From the NCBI GenBank assembly GCA_022837185.1, contig JALHJD010000063.1:12313-20828 (forward strand): a DNA stretch of 8,516 nucleotides, written 5' to 3'. Made by a program: the position numbers and the translations under genes. Below are positions 1 to 7,197 of the stretch, piece after piece. Every line of letters starts with the position of its first letter. Position 1 is the first letter of the stretch. The notes under the pieces are model-generated. The model was given only the letters and a program-made list of their open reading frames with translations, did not search any database and had not been told where the DNA came from. The DNA is from Desulfobacteraceae bacterium. Its GTDB lineage: Bacteria > Desulfobacterota > Desulfobulbia > Desulfobulbales > Desulfobulbaceae.

Positions 1-144
1 ATAATCGCCTTCTATGGCCCAGGCGGCGGCGATGAGCAGCGCCAGCACCGTAACCGCCGCGGTGGACAGGGGCAGGCTCATGGCCAGCAGGGGCATGAGC
101 CAGGAATTGACCCGGGCGGCAGCGACTGAAGCTTGTTGTTTCAT
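1..144 (-). CDS. O-antigen ligase-like membrane protein, N-terminus only
   Basis: The first 48 residues of a protein that runs off the left edge. It begins MKQQASVAAARVNSW, followed from about residue 16 by a long hydrophobic stretch with a central SLPLSTAAVTVLALL and ending WAIEGDY. A short polar start, a helix with an S-L-P-L-S element, a second hydrophobic run and an acidic/aromatic turn resemble the first membrane segments of the WaaL/O-antigen ligase (Wzy_C) family, which joins O-polysaccharide to lipid A-core on the periplasmic face. The ATG at 144-142 has only a weak purine-rich stretch upstream (GGACGGA). It lies 78 nt after the glycosyltransferase stop, and the msbA-glycosyltransferase context supports an LPS role. 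The diagnostic periplasmic loop and catalytic residues lie outside the window, so a polymerase (Wzy) or another polytopic protein cannot be excluded. Confidence 0.6.
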   Translation of the reverse strand, partial: MKQQASVAAARVNSWLMPLLAMSLPLSTAAVTVLALLIAAAWAIEGDY

Positions 145-222
145 GATCCGTCCATCACGTCATTTTGCGGCACCCGTGCGGTCCAGCCGGTGCAGCTCCA
201 CCCCCCGCGACGGGTCTCCGCC

Positions 223-1356
223 TCAAGGGAAGTTTATTCCATCTGCGTCCGCCGGAGGCGCAATTCCGAACCGCGCATAGATCCGCAGCAGATTGTCGAT
301 CATTGCCCGCAGCCCATAGCGGGCAGCCAGCGCCCGTCTCTGCGCCTCCACCGCCTGCCCGTCGCCCCGCGGTACGGAGCTCAGGTACAGCAATCCCTCC
401 TTCGCCGACGCCACGTCGTCATACTCGATGAGACGGTAATTCCGAACGCTTGTCAGGGGCTCCAGAAGGGAGGGAGTCCTGCAGACCAGCAGCGGCAGGC
501 CGTAGAGCAGGCCCTGGATGAATGACTGGGCAATGCCTTCCGTATCCCTGGAAGAGAAAAACAGGATATCAAAGGCGGAAAAGAAATCCTCCGGCCGTTC
601 CTGGTGGCCGGCGAAAATTAACCTGTCCCCGAGTCCCCGGCTGTCCGCCTCGGCCTGCAGGAGGGGCAGATCCTGGCCGCCCCCCACCAGCATGAACCTG
701 TATTCCTTCGGCATCTCGGCGGCTGTCTTGATGATGAAGATGTGTCCCTTGTACTCGCGCAGAAAGCCGACGTTGCCGACCAGGATTTCCCCTTCGCCGA
801 CGCCGTAGCGCTCCCGGATCTCCTTGCGCTTGTCCATGGAAAAGCGGAAGCGTTCCTCATCGACTCCGGTGGGCTGCACCACGATCTTTTCGGCTGCAAC
901 CCCCTGTCCGATCAACCCCTCCCGGATGGCTTCACTGCAGGCCAGGATGACATGGGGGAAAAATGTGTAGCTGAAGGTGGAGGAAACCGGCGACAGAACA
1001 TGCCGGGTACGGACGATAAGCGGCACTCCGCACATTCTGGCCACGGCGCCGGCCATCCAACTGTCTTCGGAGGAATGGGTGTTGACGACGGCCGGCCGCA
1101 GTGTTCTGAAGGCCGCGGCCAGCCTTCTCCAGGACGGAAGGTGAAACTTGGAGTTGAATTCCACCGGGTAAACCGTCAGTCCCTCCGCCGCTCCACGGCG
1201 GGCAAGTTCGCTTTCCGCCGGGACGAGCAGGCGGCAGCGAAAGCCGAGGCGCCGCATTTCCCTGAGTTCCGTCAAGGTTCGTATTTCCTGCCCTCCAAAA
1301 CTGCGCGACCAGTCGGTATGGAGGATCAGGGGAGCTTTGGAGGGTGTCATGTTCAA
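223..1356 (-). CDS. GT4-type glycosyltransferase, likely LPS core or O-chain sugar transfer
   Basis: A 377-residue cytoplasmic GT-B glycosyltransferase that probably transfers a nucleotide-activated sugar to the LPS core or a related glycan. The N-terminal half has the glycine-rich acceptor-side loop (SFGGQE, residues 19-24) and a NTHSSEDSW segment (92-100). The C-terminal half has PTGVD (162-166), GNVGFLREYKGH (194-205), a VGGG strand end (224-227) and a donor-site region TEGIAQSFIQGL (272-283). In the usual E-x7-E motif the first Glu is E273 and the second position is Gln (Q281). No signal peptide or membrane span is seen. Start choice: a TTG at 1356-1354 lies 10 nt after the AGGA core of AAGGAAAG, and an ATG two codons later (1350) lies 16 nt after it; I use the TTG on spacing. 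The gene lies 56 nt after msbA and 78 nt before the O-antigen ligase-like gene, consistent with an LPS operon. The sugar and linkage cannot be read from sequence. Confidence 0.88.
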   Translation of the reverse strand: MNMTPSKAPLILHTDWSRSFGGQEIRTLTELREMRRLGFRCRLLVPAESELARRGAAEGLTVYPVEFNSKFHLPSWRRLAAAFRTLRPAVVNTHSSEDSWMAGAVARMCGVPLIVRTRHVLSPVSSTFSYTFFPHVILACSEAIREGLIGQGVAAEKIVVQPTGVDEERFRFSMDKRKEIRERYGVGEGEILVGNVGFLREYKGHIFIIKTAAEMPKEYRFMLVGGGQDLPLLQAEADSRGLGDRLIFAGHQERPEDFFSAFDILFFSSRDTEGIAQSFIQGLLYGLPLLVCRTPSLLEPLTSVRNYRLIEYDDVASAKEGLLYLSSVPRGDGQAVEAQRRALAARYGLRAMIDNLLRIYARFGIAPPADADGINFP

Positions 1357-1363
1357 TCTGAAA

Positions 1364-1371
1364 CTTTCCTT
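1364..1371 (-). promoter_or_regulatory. Ribosome binding site of the glycosyltransferase gene
   Basis: The minus strand reads AAGGAAAG here, a reasonable Shine-Dalgarno sequence. Its AGGA core is 10 nt from the TTG at 1356 and 16 nt from the ATG at 1350. The spacing favours the TTG start, although ATG is the commoner start codon. Confidence 0.5.
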
Positions 1372-1384
1372 CGCATATGATATA

Positions 1385-1404
1385 TCCGGCCGACACCGGC
1401 CGGA
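1385..1404 (-). repeat. Perfect 8-bp GC-rich hairpin between msbA and the glycosyltransferase gene
   Basis: In the transcript TCCGGCCG and CGGCCGGA form a perfect 8-bp stem around the tetraloop GTGT, starting 8 nt after the msbA stop codon. The sequence that follows is TATATCATATG, not a U-run, so this is not a canonical intrinsic terminator. It could stabilise the 3' end of an msbA mRNA, attenuate transcription or simply be a GC-rich palindrome. On the opposite strand it is also not followed by a long T tract. Confidence 0.5.
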
Positions 1405-1412
1405 CCGTCCAT

Positions 1413-3134
1413 TTACTGCATGTTGTGGAGAATCCGATATTCGCCCCCCAAAGCGAGCAGTTCATCATGGGTGCCCTCCTCAACGATCCTGCCCTCTTTC
1501 ATCACGATGATTCTGTCGGCGTTCTTGATGGTGGACAGGCGGTGGGCAATGACGATGGTGGTGCGGTGCTGCATCAGATTTTCCAGCGCCTTCTGGACCT
1601 GGCGTTCCGACTCCGTATCCAGGGACGAGGTGGCCTCATCGAGTATCAGGATGGGCGTATCCTTCAACAGGGCCCGGGCGATGGAAACCCGCTGCCGCTC
1701 GCCCCCGGACAGCCTTGCCCCGGACTCGCCGATCACCGTGTCGAACCCCATGGGGAGCTCCTCAATAAAATCAATAGCATAGGCGGCACGGGCCGCTTCG
1801 ATGACCTCTTCCCGCGTACAGCCTTCCCGTCCATAGGCGATGTTGTTATAGACGGTATCGTTGAACAGGATCGTCTGCTGGGTGACCATGGCTATCTGCC
1901 GGCGCAGCGATTTCAGGGTGACATCCCGGACATCCCGGCCGTCCACCCGCACCGCTCCCTCCCTGACATCATAAAAACGGGGAATCAGGTTGGACAGGGT
2001 TGTTTTACCGCTGCCGCTGGGGCCGACCACGGCCAGGATTTCCCCCTTCCGCACCCGCAGGTTGATCCCGTGCAGAACCGGTTCTTCCCTGCCATAGGCA
2101 AAAACGGCATCGGCAAACTCGATTTCCCGGGCAAAGGGCTGCAGTTCTTCCGCCTGCTCCTTCTCGACAATATCCGAACGGATGTCCAGCAGGGAAAAAA
2201 TACGGTTGGCGGCCGCCATCCCGGTCTGAATGGTGGAATTGATCTTGCTGACTCCCTTGATCGGCTCATACAGCATGATCAGGGCGGTGAGAAACGATAT
2301 GAAGGAACCGGGAGTCGAGTTGCCCTGCAGGACCTGGTAGCCGCCGAACCAGATGATCAGGGCCATGGCCAGTCCCCCTATCACCTCTATGAGCGGGTGG
2401 GAGAAGCTCCGGTACCAGTTTTCCTTCATCAGGATGTTGAAGATTTCGTCAATTTTTCTGCCGAAGCGCAATTTTTCATAGTGCTCCATGCAGAAGGCCT
2501 TGACAATGCGGGCTCCGGCAATGGTTTCATGCAGGATGCCCGAGGCCTCGCCGAGGGTTTCCTGGTAGCTGGTGCTGACCTGGCGGAACCGCCTGCCGAA
2601 ATAGACAATGGGGATGGAGGCAAGGGGAAGAAAAAGCATGGAGAGGGTGGCCAGCCGCCAGTCCATGTAAAAAATAACCCCGATGAGGCCGACAACCGAG
2701 AGGGCGTCCCGCAGTATCCGGATCAGGGCACTGGACACCGCTCCTTGAAGCAGGGCGACGTCATTGATGATTCGGGAGGTCAGGCTGCCGGTGGAATGCC
2801 TGTAAAAAAAATTCAACGACAGGGAATGGATATGTTCGTAGATCCCGTTTCGCAGGTCGCGGATGACGCACTGGCCGACCCATTCGAGGATGTAGGAGTA
2901 GATGAAGTAAAAGACACCCTTGACGCAGAAAATGGCCAGCAGGGCCAGGGGAAGGATCTTCAGCAGGAGTTCGTTTTTGTCGACGAATATGTCGTCGACG
3001 ACATATTTGACCATATAGGCCTGTGCCGCCTGAAACCCGGCGACAACGACCATTGCCGCCATGGCGATGATCAACTTTTTCGAATAGGGCCGGATGACCT
3101 GGAAAAGCCTGAAGAGGATCTCTTTATTCGTCAT
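1413..3134 (-). CDS. msbA: Lipid A export ABC transporter, MsbA type
   Basis: A 573-residue half-transporter with a membrane domain fused to an ATPase, which as a homodimer flips lipid A-core across the inner membrane. E. coli MsbA is 582 residues. Hydrophobic spans lie at about residues 18-40, 57-82, 142-174 and 247-290. The nucleotide-binding domain follows in order: Walker A GPSGSGKT (371-378), Q-loop VTQQ (about 419), signature LSGGERQR (475-482), Walker B ILILDEAT (495-502, catalytic Glu 500), D-loop SSLD and switch His in IAHRLS (531). All catalytic elements look intact. The ATG at 3134 begins MTNKEILFRLFQVIRPY, as expected for this family. A TTG at 3188 would add 18 residues with no transporter-like features and has no spaced ribosome site. 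The downstream glycosyltransferase and O-antigen ligase-like genes support lipid A export over drug export, but related multidrug half-transporters share all these motifs. Confidence 0.9.
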   Translation of the reverse strand: MTNKEILFRLFQVIRPYSKKLIIAMAAMVVVAGFQAAQAYMVKYVVDDIFVDKNELLLKILPLALLAIFCVKGVFYFIYSYILEWVGQCVIRDLRNGIYEHIHSLSLNFFYRHSTGSLTSRIINDVALLQGAVSSALIRILRDALSVVGLIGVIFYMDWRLATLSMLFLPLASIPIVYFGRRFRQVSTSYQETLGEASGILHETIAGARIVKAFCMEHYEKLRFGRKIDEIFNILMKENWYRSFSHPLIEVIGGLAMALIIWFGGYQVLQGNSTPGSFISFLTALIMLYEPIKGVSKINSTIQTGMAAANRIFSLLDIRSDIVEKEQAEELQPFAREIEFADAVFAYGREEPVLHGINLRVRKGEILAVVGPSGSGKTTLSNLIPRFYDVREGAVRVDGRDVRDVTLKSLRRQIAMVTQQTILFNDTVYNNIAYGREGCTREEVIEAARAAYAIDFIEELPMGFDTVIGESGARLSGGERQRVSIARALLKDTPILILDEATSSLDTESERQVQKALENLMQHRTTIVIAHRLSTIKNADRIIVMKEGRIVEEGTHDELLALGGEYRILHNMQ

Positions 3135-3247
3135 ATTGTCTTGAACCGTCGCGGCTTCCAGGGGAGATAATGCGCTGGCTGACTTCAATCTTCCGCACTG
3201 TTGTCCATCCCTGAACCATCGGGTACGGGGGAAAAGGTAATCATGCA

Positions 3248-3276
3248 GTACTAAAGGAAAGGCCGCGGTTTGTCAA
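3248..3276 (-). promoter_or_regulatory. Candidate sigma70-like promoter for msbA and the LPS genes
   Basis: On the minus strand a perfect -35 box TTGACA (3276-3271) is followed after exactly 17 nt by TAGTAC (3253-3248), which matches 3 of 6 positions of the -10 consensus. Transcription would start near 3241 and leave a leader of about 105 nt before the msbA ATG. Position and orientation suit a separate promoter for the LPS block. The poor -10 suggests a weak or activator-dependent promoter, or chance. Confidence 0.4.
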
Positions 3277-3291
3277 GGCAAGAACCTTGCC
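3277..3291. repeat. Perfect 6-bp inverted repeat abutting the -35 box, possible operator
   Basis: The sequence GGCAAG, a 3-nt centre and CTTGCC form a perfect inverted repeat that ends directly next to the TTGACA box. That position, just upstream of -35, is where an activator or repressor dimer could bind. No regulator is encoded nearby to pair it with, so the role is inferred from position only. Confidence 0.35.
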
Positions 3292-3342
3292 GGCGGGAGC
3301 GGAACCGGGCAGGAGAAAATGAAGGCCGGAACCAGGGCCGGT

Positions 3343-3363
3343 CCGCCGGAATGATTCCGCCGG
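3343..3363. repeat. Imperfect 21-base palindrome
   Basis: The arms CCGCCGGAAT and ATTCCGCCGG are symmetrical about base 3353, with 9 of 10 positions pairing and one C-C mismatch. With only one central base it fits a protein-binding site better than an RNA hairpin, although as RNA it could fold with a wider loop. It lies about 80 nt after the U32 stop and about 70 nt upstream of the putative -35 box. No U-run follows. Confidence 0.35.
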
Positions 3364-3399
3364 CGCGGGGCATGACGGGGATACCTGCGGCTCTCTTTA

Positions 3400-3418
3400 C
3401 CGGCCGGCTCATGGCCGG
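3400..3418 (-). terminator. Weak GC-rich hairpin after the U32 gene, doubtful terminator
   Basis: CCGGCC and GGCCGG can pair as a 6-bp stem around a 7-nt loop, about 22 nt downstream of the U32 stop codon; a 5-bp alternative pairing overlaps it. The transcript then continues with UAAAGAGAG instead of a U-run, so intrinsic termination is unlikely. It may only mark the 3' end of the upstream operon. Confidence 0.2.
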
Positions 3419-3440
3419 GCCGACAGGGGAAGAGGGACAT

Positions 3441-5639
3441 TCAGAGCAGCACGCCGTCGTAATTTCCCGTCAATACAGGCAGGTTTCCACCCCGCCGGCT
3501 GAAGCGGGCAATAAACTCCATCATGTTTTTTTTGCAATTTCCCTCGCTGAAATCGATCACCAGGTAGTCCAGCCCCAGGAGGGCAAGTTCCCGGCTCCAT
3601 TCCAGCAGGGAAAACGGCACGACGGAACGGGCCGAGGTCACTCCTGCCCCGCGGTCAAGGACAAACACCTCGCCCCTGGGGCTGACAAACCGCCTGCCGT
3701 ACACATACAGCCCGATGCGGCAGCCGCCTTCACCCCCGGTCCTTGGGGAACTGTTCCGGAATCCGGCCAGAGCCAGGGCCAGATTTTCCCGGTCCGTCTC
3801 AATGGAGAACTGCAGGCCGGCGAAACCCAGCTCATGCAGGCAGTGCAGGCTCATGCTGTTGAGGATGTTGAAGGTATAGTCCCCATGCAGCCTGACCTGT
3901 CCCGGCGCGGCGGCGAGGCAGTCACGGAAGAATCTTCTCTGGGTCCAGTGGCCAAGCTGAAAATCGGTACATCCTCCCTCGATGAGCCCGGCAAGGGAAG
4001 ATGCGTACCAGGAGATCTCCTCTTCGGCGATGACGGGAGGAAGGCGCCAGACAATACTGGAAAGCCTGGACCGTGATGTATCCGACATCCTGGCCGCCAG
4101 AGCGATATTTTCACGGGTCATCGGCAGGATATACCGCTCCGGCGCAACAGGCAGCCGTTGCCGCATATCCTGGAAGGAACGGACCTGAGCCCACCACCGG
4201 TACCCTGGTGAACCTGGACTGCGTTTTGGGCCGGCCGGGCCGGCGGATTCCCGTCCGGTCTTCCCCATCTCCCGCAGAATCCGTTCCACCTTCCGGGGAT
4301 CCGGCCGCGGCTCCGTCCTCCCGTGTCCCCCGGCCCTTCCGACGGGCACCGGCTGTTCCTTCCCCAAACCGCCGACATCGACCCTGAACAGGCTCCCCTG
4401 GAAGGACTTGCGCTTTCCCGGCAACAGGTCCTGCTCGACGATGATGGTGACCTGCTGTCCCGCCGATCCTCGCCGAACGGTGCGATTTCCGGCCTTGAGC
4501 GAGCGGAGGGTGAAGCTGGCCCGTTCCCCCGACCGTTCATCGTGCAGCCGCAGCCGGTCGCCAAGCGTGATTTCCCGGCGCAGATTCACGGTCAGGACCG
4601 ACCGAACCCCTGCCCCGCCCCGGGAGAAGGTGTCCAGCTTCCCCACCTTGCCGACCATGATTCCTATGTTGCCTGACAGATGAGGAGACACCGCCTCGCC
4701 GGGATGAAGGTCCAGAAAAAAACCGGTGGACCGTCTCCGCCCCATGGCCTCGTCCAGGAGCTGATGCACTTCATCCAGCAGGGCCTTTTCCGGGGTGCCC
4801 CGGGAATGGGCGTCCAGCAGCAGCCGGTAGGCCCGAACAGTTTTGCGGACATATTCCGCGCTCTTCATCCGCCCCTCGATCTTCAGACTGGCCACGCCCG
4901 CCTGCTTCAGCCTTGGCAGGAGATCAATGCCGCACAAATCGTTCATGGAGAAGAGATACCCACCGTCCTTTCCCGCTGTTCCCCCCCGGCGGATTCCGAC
5001 ATTCTTCTTCTGCCAGGAATACCGGCGGCGGCACGGCTGGACGCACCTGCCCCGCAGGCTGCTTTTTCCCCCGTGCAGACTGCTGAACAGGCACAACCCG
5101 GAAAAACTGAAGCACATCGCCCCATGGACAAAAACCTCGAGTTCAGCGATCGTCCGGCGGCGGATCATCTCAATTTCCCCGATGGTCAACTCCCTCGCCA
5201 GGACAATCCGCTGCATGCCCATGCCGGCAAGTTCGGCCGCCCCCAGGGAATTATGGGCCGCCATCAGGGTGCTGGCATGCAGCCGCAGGTCGGAAAAATG
5301 ACGCCGGGCCAGCCTGATCAGTCCCATATCCTGAACGATGAGAGCGTCGGGCCGCATTGCTTCAAGGCCGGCCAGCTCTTCCACGGCCATGGGCAGCTCG
5401 TTTTCCTTGACCAGGCTGTTCATGGCGACGTAGAGGCGGGCTTTGCTCCGGTGGGCCCGGCGGATCATGGCGTCGATTTCGGCCAGGGAGAAATCGCGGG
5501 TCAGGGCCCGGGCATTGAGTCCCGGCGCACCGACATACACCGCGTCGGCTCCTTCCTCGAGGGCCGCCTCAAAGGCCGCAAACGAACCGGCCGGGGCCAG
5601 CAGTTCCATGTATGAAGGATTGGTTGTCCGGTTGGTCAT
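3441..5639 (-). CDS. Peptidase U32 family protein, probable RNA-hydroxylation factor (RlhA/TrhP-like)
   Basis: A protein of about 732 residues. It opens with the U32 start MELLAPAGSF (from residue 11) and EEGADAVYVGAPGLNAR (about 28-44). The family signature follows (EVFVHGAMCFSFSGLC, 168-183), then a cysteine cluster at C176, C183, C199 and C203 (RGRCVQPCRRRY) and a conserved KIEGRMKSAEYV (253-264). Bacterial U32 members such as E. coli RlhA and TrhP are known for prephenate-dependent hydroxylation of rRNA or tRNA and carry such a cluster; peptidase activity is doubtful for most. A Gly/Pro/Arg-rich linker lies at about 458-480. The C-terminal third (about 500-732) looks like a second, degenerate U32 half. 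Start choice is uncertain: ATG 5639 is used; GTG 5720 would add 27 unconserved residues and overlap the kinase gene by 17 nt; ATG 5609 would start directly at MELLAPAG. None has a clear ribosome site. The exact RNA target is unknown. Confidence 0.88.
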   Translation of the reverse strand: MTNRTTNPSYMELLAPAGSFAAFEAALEEGADAVYVGAPGLNARALTRDFSLAEIDAMIRRAHRSKARLYVAMNSLVKENELPMAVEELAGLEAMRPDALIVQDMGLIRLARRHFSDLRLHASTLMAAHNSLGAAELAGMGMQRIVLARELTIGEIEMIRRRTIAELEVFVHGAMCFSFSGLCLFSSLHGGKSSLRGRCVQPCRRRYSWQKKNVGIRRGGTAGKDGGYLFSMNDLCGIDLLPRLKQAGVASLKIEGRMKSAEYVRKTVRAYRLLLDAHSRGTPEKALLDEVHQLLDEAMGRRRSTGFFLDLHPGEAVSPHLSGNIGIMVGKVGKLDTFSRGGAGVRSVLTVNLRREITLGDRLRLHDERSGERASFTLRSLKAGNRTVRRGSAGQQVTIIVEQDLLPGKRKSFQGSLFRVDVGGLGKEQPVPVGRAGGHGRTEPRPDPRKVERILREMGKTGRESAGPAGPKRSPGSPGYRWWAQVRSFQDMRQRLPVAPERYILPMTRENIALAARMSDTSRSRLSSIVWRLPPVIAEEEISWYASSLAGLIEGGCTDFQLGHWTQRRFFRDCLAAAPGQVRLHGDYTFNILNSMSLHCLHELGFAGLQFSIETDRENLALALAGFRNSSPRTGGEGGCRIGLYVYGRRFVSPRGEVFVLDRGAGVTSARSVVPFSLLEWSRELALLGLDYLVIDFSEGNCKKNMMEFIARFSRRGGNLPVLTGNYDGVLL

Positions 5640-5703
5640 GGGAAAGGAATCGTTGCCGGCGGAAACCGGACAAAAATAAGGTGGCAGAGAGGACGATGAC
5701 CGA

Positions 5704-7164
5704 TCAATATTTGTCGTCACCCCGATTCAAGGGCGGATTCGAGGAAGGAACCGGCAGGATGAAATAAAAGTTGTTGCCCTCCCTGGTGGGTTCATACCCG
5801 ACCCGGCCGCCATGCAGTTCTATAACGTGTTTTATGAACGAGAGGCCGTGGCCGGTGCCCGGGATGTTTTCGGTGCCGGCCCCCCGCACTCCTTCCTCGA
5901 AAAGTTTTTCCGCCACGGCCGGGTCGATGTGGAGGCCGGTGGTGAACACGTTGAATTTGATGCCCTGCTTGCCTTTTTCCGGGAAATCATCGACCAGCTC
6001 GCGGCCGTACGCTACTGCTTTGCGGGGCCGGCCGTCGTGGTCGATGATTTCCGCGGCATACTTGGCGGCATTGGAAAAAAGGTTGGCATAGACCTGGGCG
6101 AGCAGGCCCACGTCGACCAAGATCTCAAATTCCTCTTCAAGCATGTTCAAGGGGCGGTCTATGTCAACCTTGGCCAGCCGCAGACGGCTGGCGTAATGTT
6201 CGAGCTGGGGCAGGATTATCTCCTTTTCCACAAAACACTTTCTCGGCCGCAGAACAAGGTGCCCCTTCTTGAAGTGCTCCCGCCGGAACAAACTTTCCAG
6301 GAAAAGACTGATATTGGCATGGTGCTTCACCAGATCGGAATGATAGGCCATCATTTCCGACTGGATCGTTTCGCTGTGGCGCCGGCATTCTTCAAGCTGC
6401 TCCCGGTCTTCGGCGTCTACTTCAAGACCACTGAGGGCATCCCGTATCTCGCGGATTTCAAGAATTTTCTTCTTCAGCTGGTTAAAAATATGCTTGAAGT
6501 ACATATTGGGGATAATGATGTTGTGCTCAATATCCATAACCAGGGAATTGATGAACTTGAGGTGTTCGATGTTCTGCTGGGCGATCAGCTTGTTGTACAG
6601 GTTGTAGCCGATCCGGTTGCAATATTTCTGATAAAAGAATTTATCACTCGGCGTCAGGTTCTCGAGCTGTTTCACCTCCAGCATTCCGAAAATTTTATTG
6701 CTCCCGGCGATGCCTTCACGTTTGAACCAGTTTTCCCCGGTCGGGTCCTCGGCCGGGGTATGGAAAATTGATCTGCTGTAAATGGGAACAATATAGGACG
6801 ATTCCGTTTCGTACGATTCGCTCTGCAGGTGGATGGAGGGCGGGGCCGGTTCAGGTTGCGGATACAGGCCCTCGTCGGTGTCGCAGATGAGCTGCAGTGC
6901 TCCTTTTTTCTCGTCAAATAAATAAAGCGCGCAGGGAACGGACTTCATCTGCAGGGGAACGGCGACGCAGATCCGGTAAAAATCGTCCAGGGAATCGTAT
7001 TCCTGGCCCAGGTCGAAAAAAGCCTTGAGAAAATCATTATACCGGGGGCTGAAGTTGTATTCATCGTAACTCTGTATCTTTTCCCTGACCCGCCGGCAGA
7101 TGGGGGCGAGATTCTGGGGACATCGAGGCGGGGAGCCTGCCCCGCCGCTTACGGCTTTATCCAT
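5704..7164 (-). CDS. Soluble GAF-type sensor histidine kinase with divergent H-box
   Basis: A 486-residue predicted cytoplasmic kinase with no signal peptide or membrane span. Residues about 40-195 look like a GAF sensor domain (CALYLFDEKKGALQL, then IFGMLEV and NRIGYNLYNKL). The dimerisation/phosphotransfer region has an H-box DIEHNIIIPN (211-220), with H214 and Pro five residues later as in the usual H-E-x-x-x-P, but with Asn instead of Leu/Val-Arg-type residues around it. Long charged helices follow (228-300). The ATPase domain has the N-box NLFSNAAKYA (361-370), an F-box-like LFEEGVRG (421-428) and the G2 box GTGHGL (436-441). The G1 box is changed: at VFTTGLHI (406-413) the adenine-contacting Asp is Thr408. 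No receiver domain or response regulator gene is adjacent. The ATG is the only reasonable start, 33 nt after pyrR, with a weakly spaced AGAGG upstream. Signal and partner are unknown. Confidence 0.85.
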   Translation of the reverse strand: MDKAVSGGAGSPPRCPQNLAPICRRVREKIQSYDEYNFSPRYNDFLKAFFDLGQEYDSLDDFYRICVAVPLQMKSVPCALYLFDEKKGALQLICDTDEGLYPQPEPAPPSIHLQSESYETESSYIVPIYSRSIFHTPAEDPTGENWFKREGIAGSNKIFGMLEVKQLENLTPSDKFFYQKYCNRIGYNLYNKLIAQQNIEHLKFINSLVMDIEHNIIIPNMYFKHIFNQLKKKILEIREIRDALSGLEVDAEDREQLEECRRHSETIQSEMMAYHSDLVKHHANISLFLESLFRREHFKKGHLVLRPRKCFVEKEIILPQLEHYASRLRLAKVDIDRPLNMLEEEFEILVDVGLLAQVYANLFSNAAKYAAEIIDHDGRPRKAVAYGRELVDDFPEKGKQGIKFNVFTTGLHIDPAVAEKLFEEGVRGAGTENIPGTGHGLSFIKHVIELHGGRVGYEPTREGNNFYFILPVPSSNPPLNRGDDKY

Positions 7165-7197
7165 GGACCGGCCTGGCCTCTGTTGTAGCCTGCATCG

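Larger units (their letters stand above)
3135..3440. other. Non-coding gap between the U32 gene and msbA
   Basis: These 306 bases are the only long gap in the window. I see no convincing coding frame on either strand. Apparent frames are short extensions of antisense frames from the neighbouring genes. In transcription order the gap holds a CCGGCC hairpin just after the U32 stop, an imperfect 21-base palindrome, a 15-base inverted repeat abutting a TTGACA box, and an untranslated leader of roughly 100 bases before the msbA ATG. No stem followed by a U-run is present, so termination of the upstream operon, if it occurs here, is probably Rho-dependent. Confidence 0.65.

Noticed and set aside
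1353..1376. A 7-codon frame (MRRKVSD) ending just before the glycosyltransferase start, a possible leader peptide.
   Set aside because: It has no ribosome site of its own and no regulatory codon pattern; the length is within chance.
932..1483. Minus-strand frame of 183 codons spanning the msbA-glycosyltransferase junction.
   Set aside because: It overlaps two well-supported genes out of frame and has no family resemblance.
1377..3170. A 597-codon open frame on the plus strand opposite msbA.
   Set aside because: It is antisense to a gene with every ABC-transporter motif, its translation is rich in Gly, Asp and Gln with no recognisable domain, and long antisense frames are common in GC-rich DNA.
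3270..4076. Plus-strand frame of 268 codons beginning in the intergenic gap.
   Set aside because: Most of it is antisense to the conserved C-terminal part of the U32 gene, the product is low-complexity and no ribosome site is seen.
3441..5639. Collagenase-like protease or virulence role suggested by the family name U32.
   Set aside because: The cysteine cluster and best-studied bacterial relatives point to RNA hydroxylation; no secretion signal is present.
5812..6771. Plus-strand frame of 319 codons opposite the histidine kinase.
   Set aside because: The minus-strand frame carries the H, N and G2 boxes; the plus frame mirrors it without a recognisable domain.
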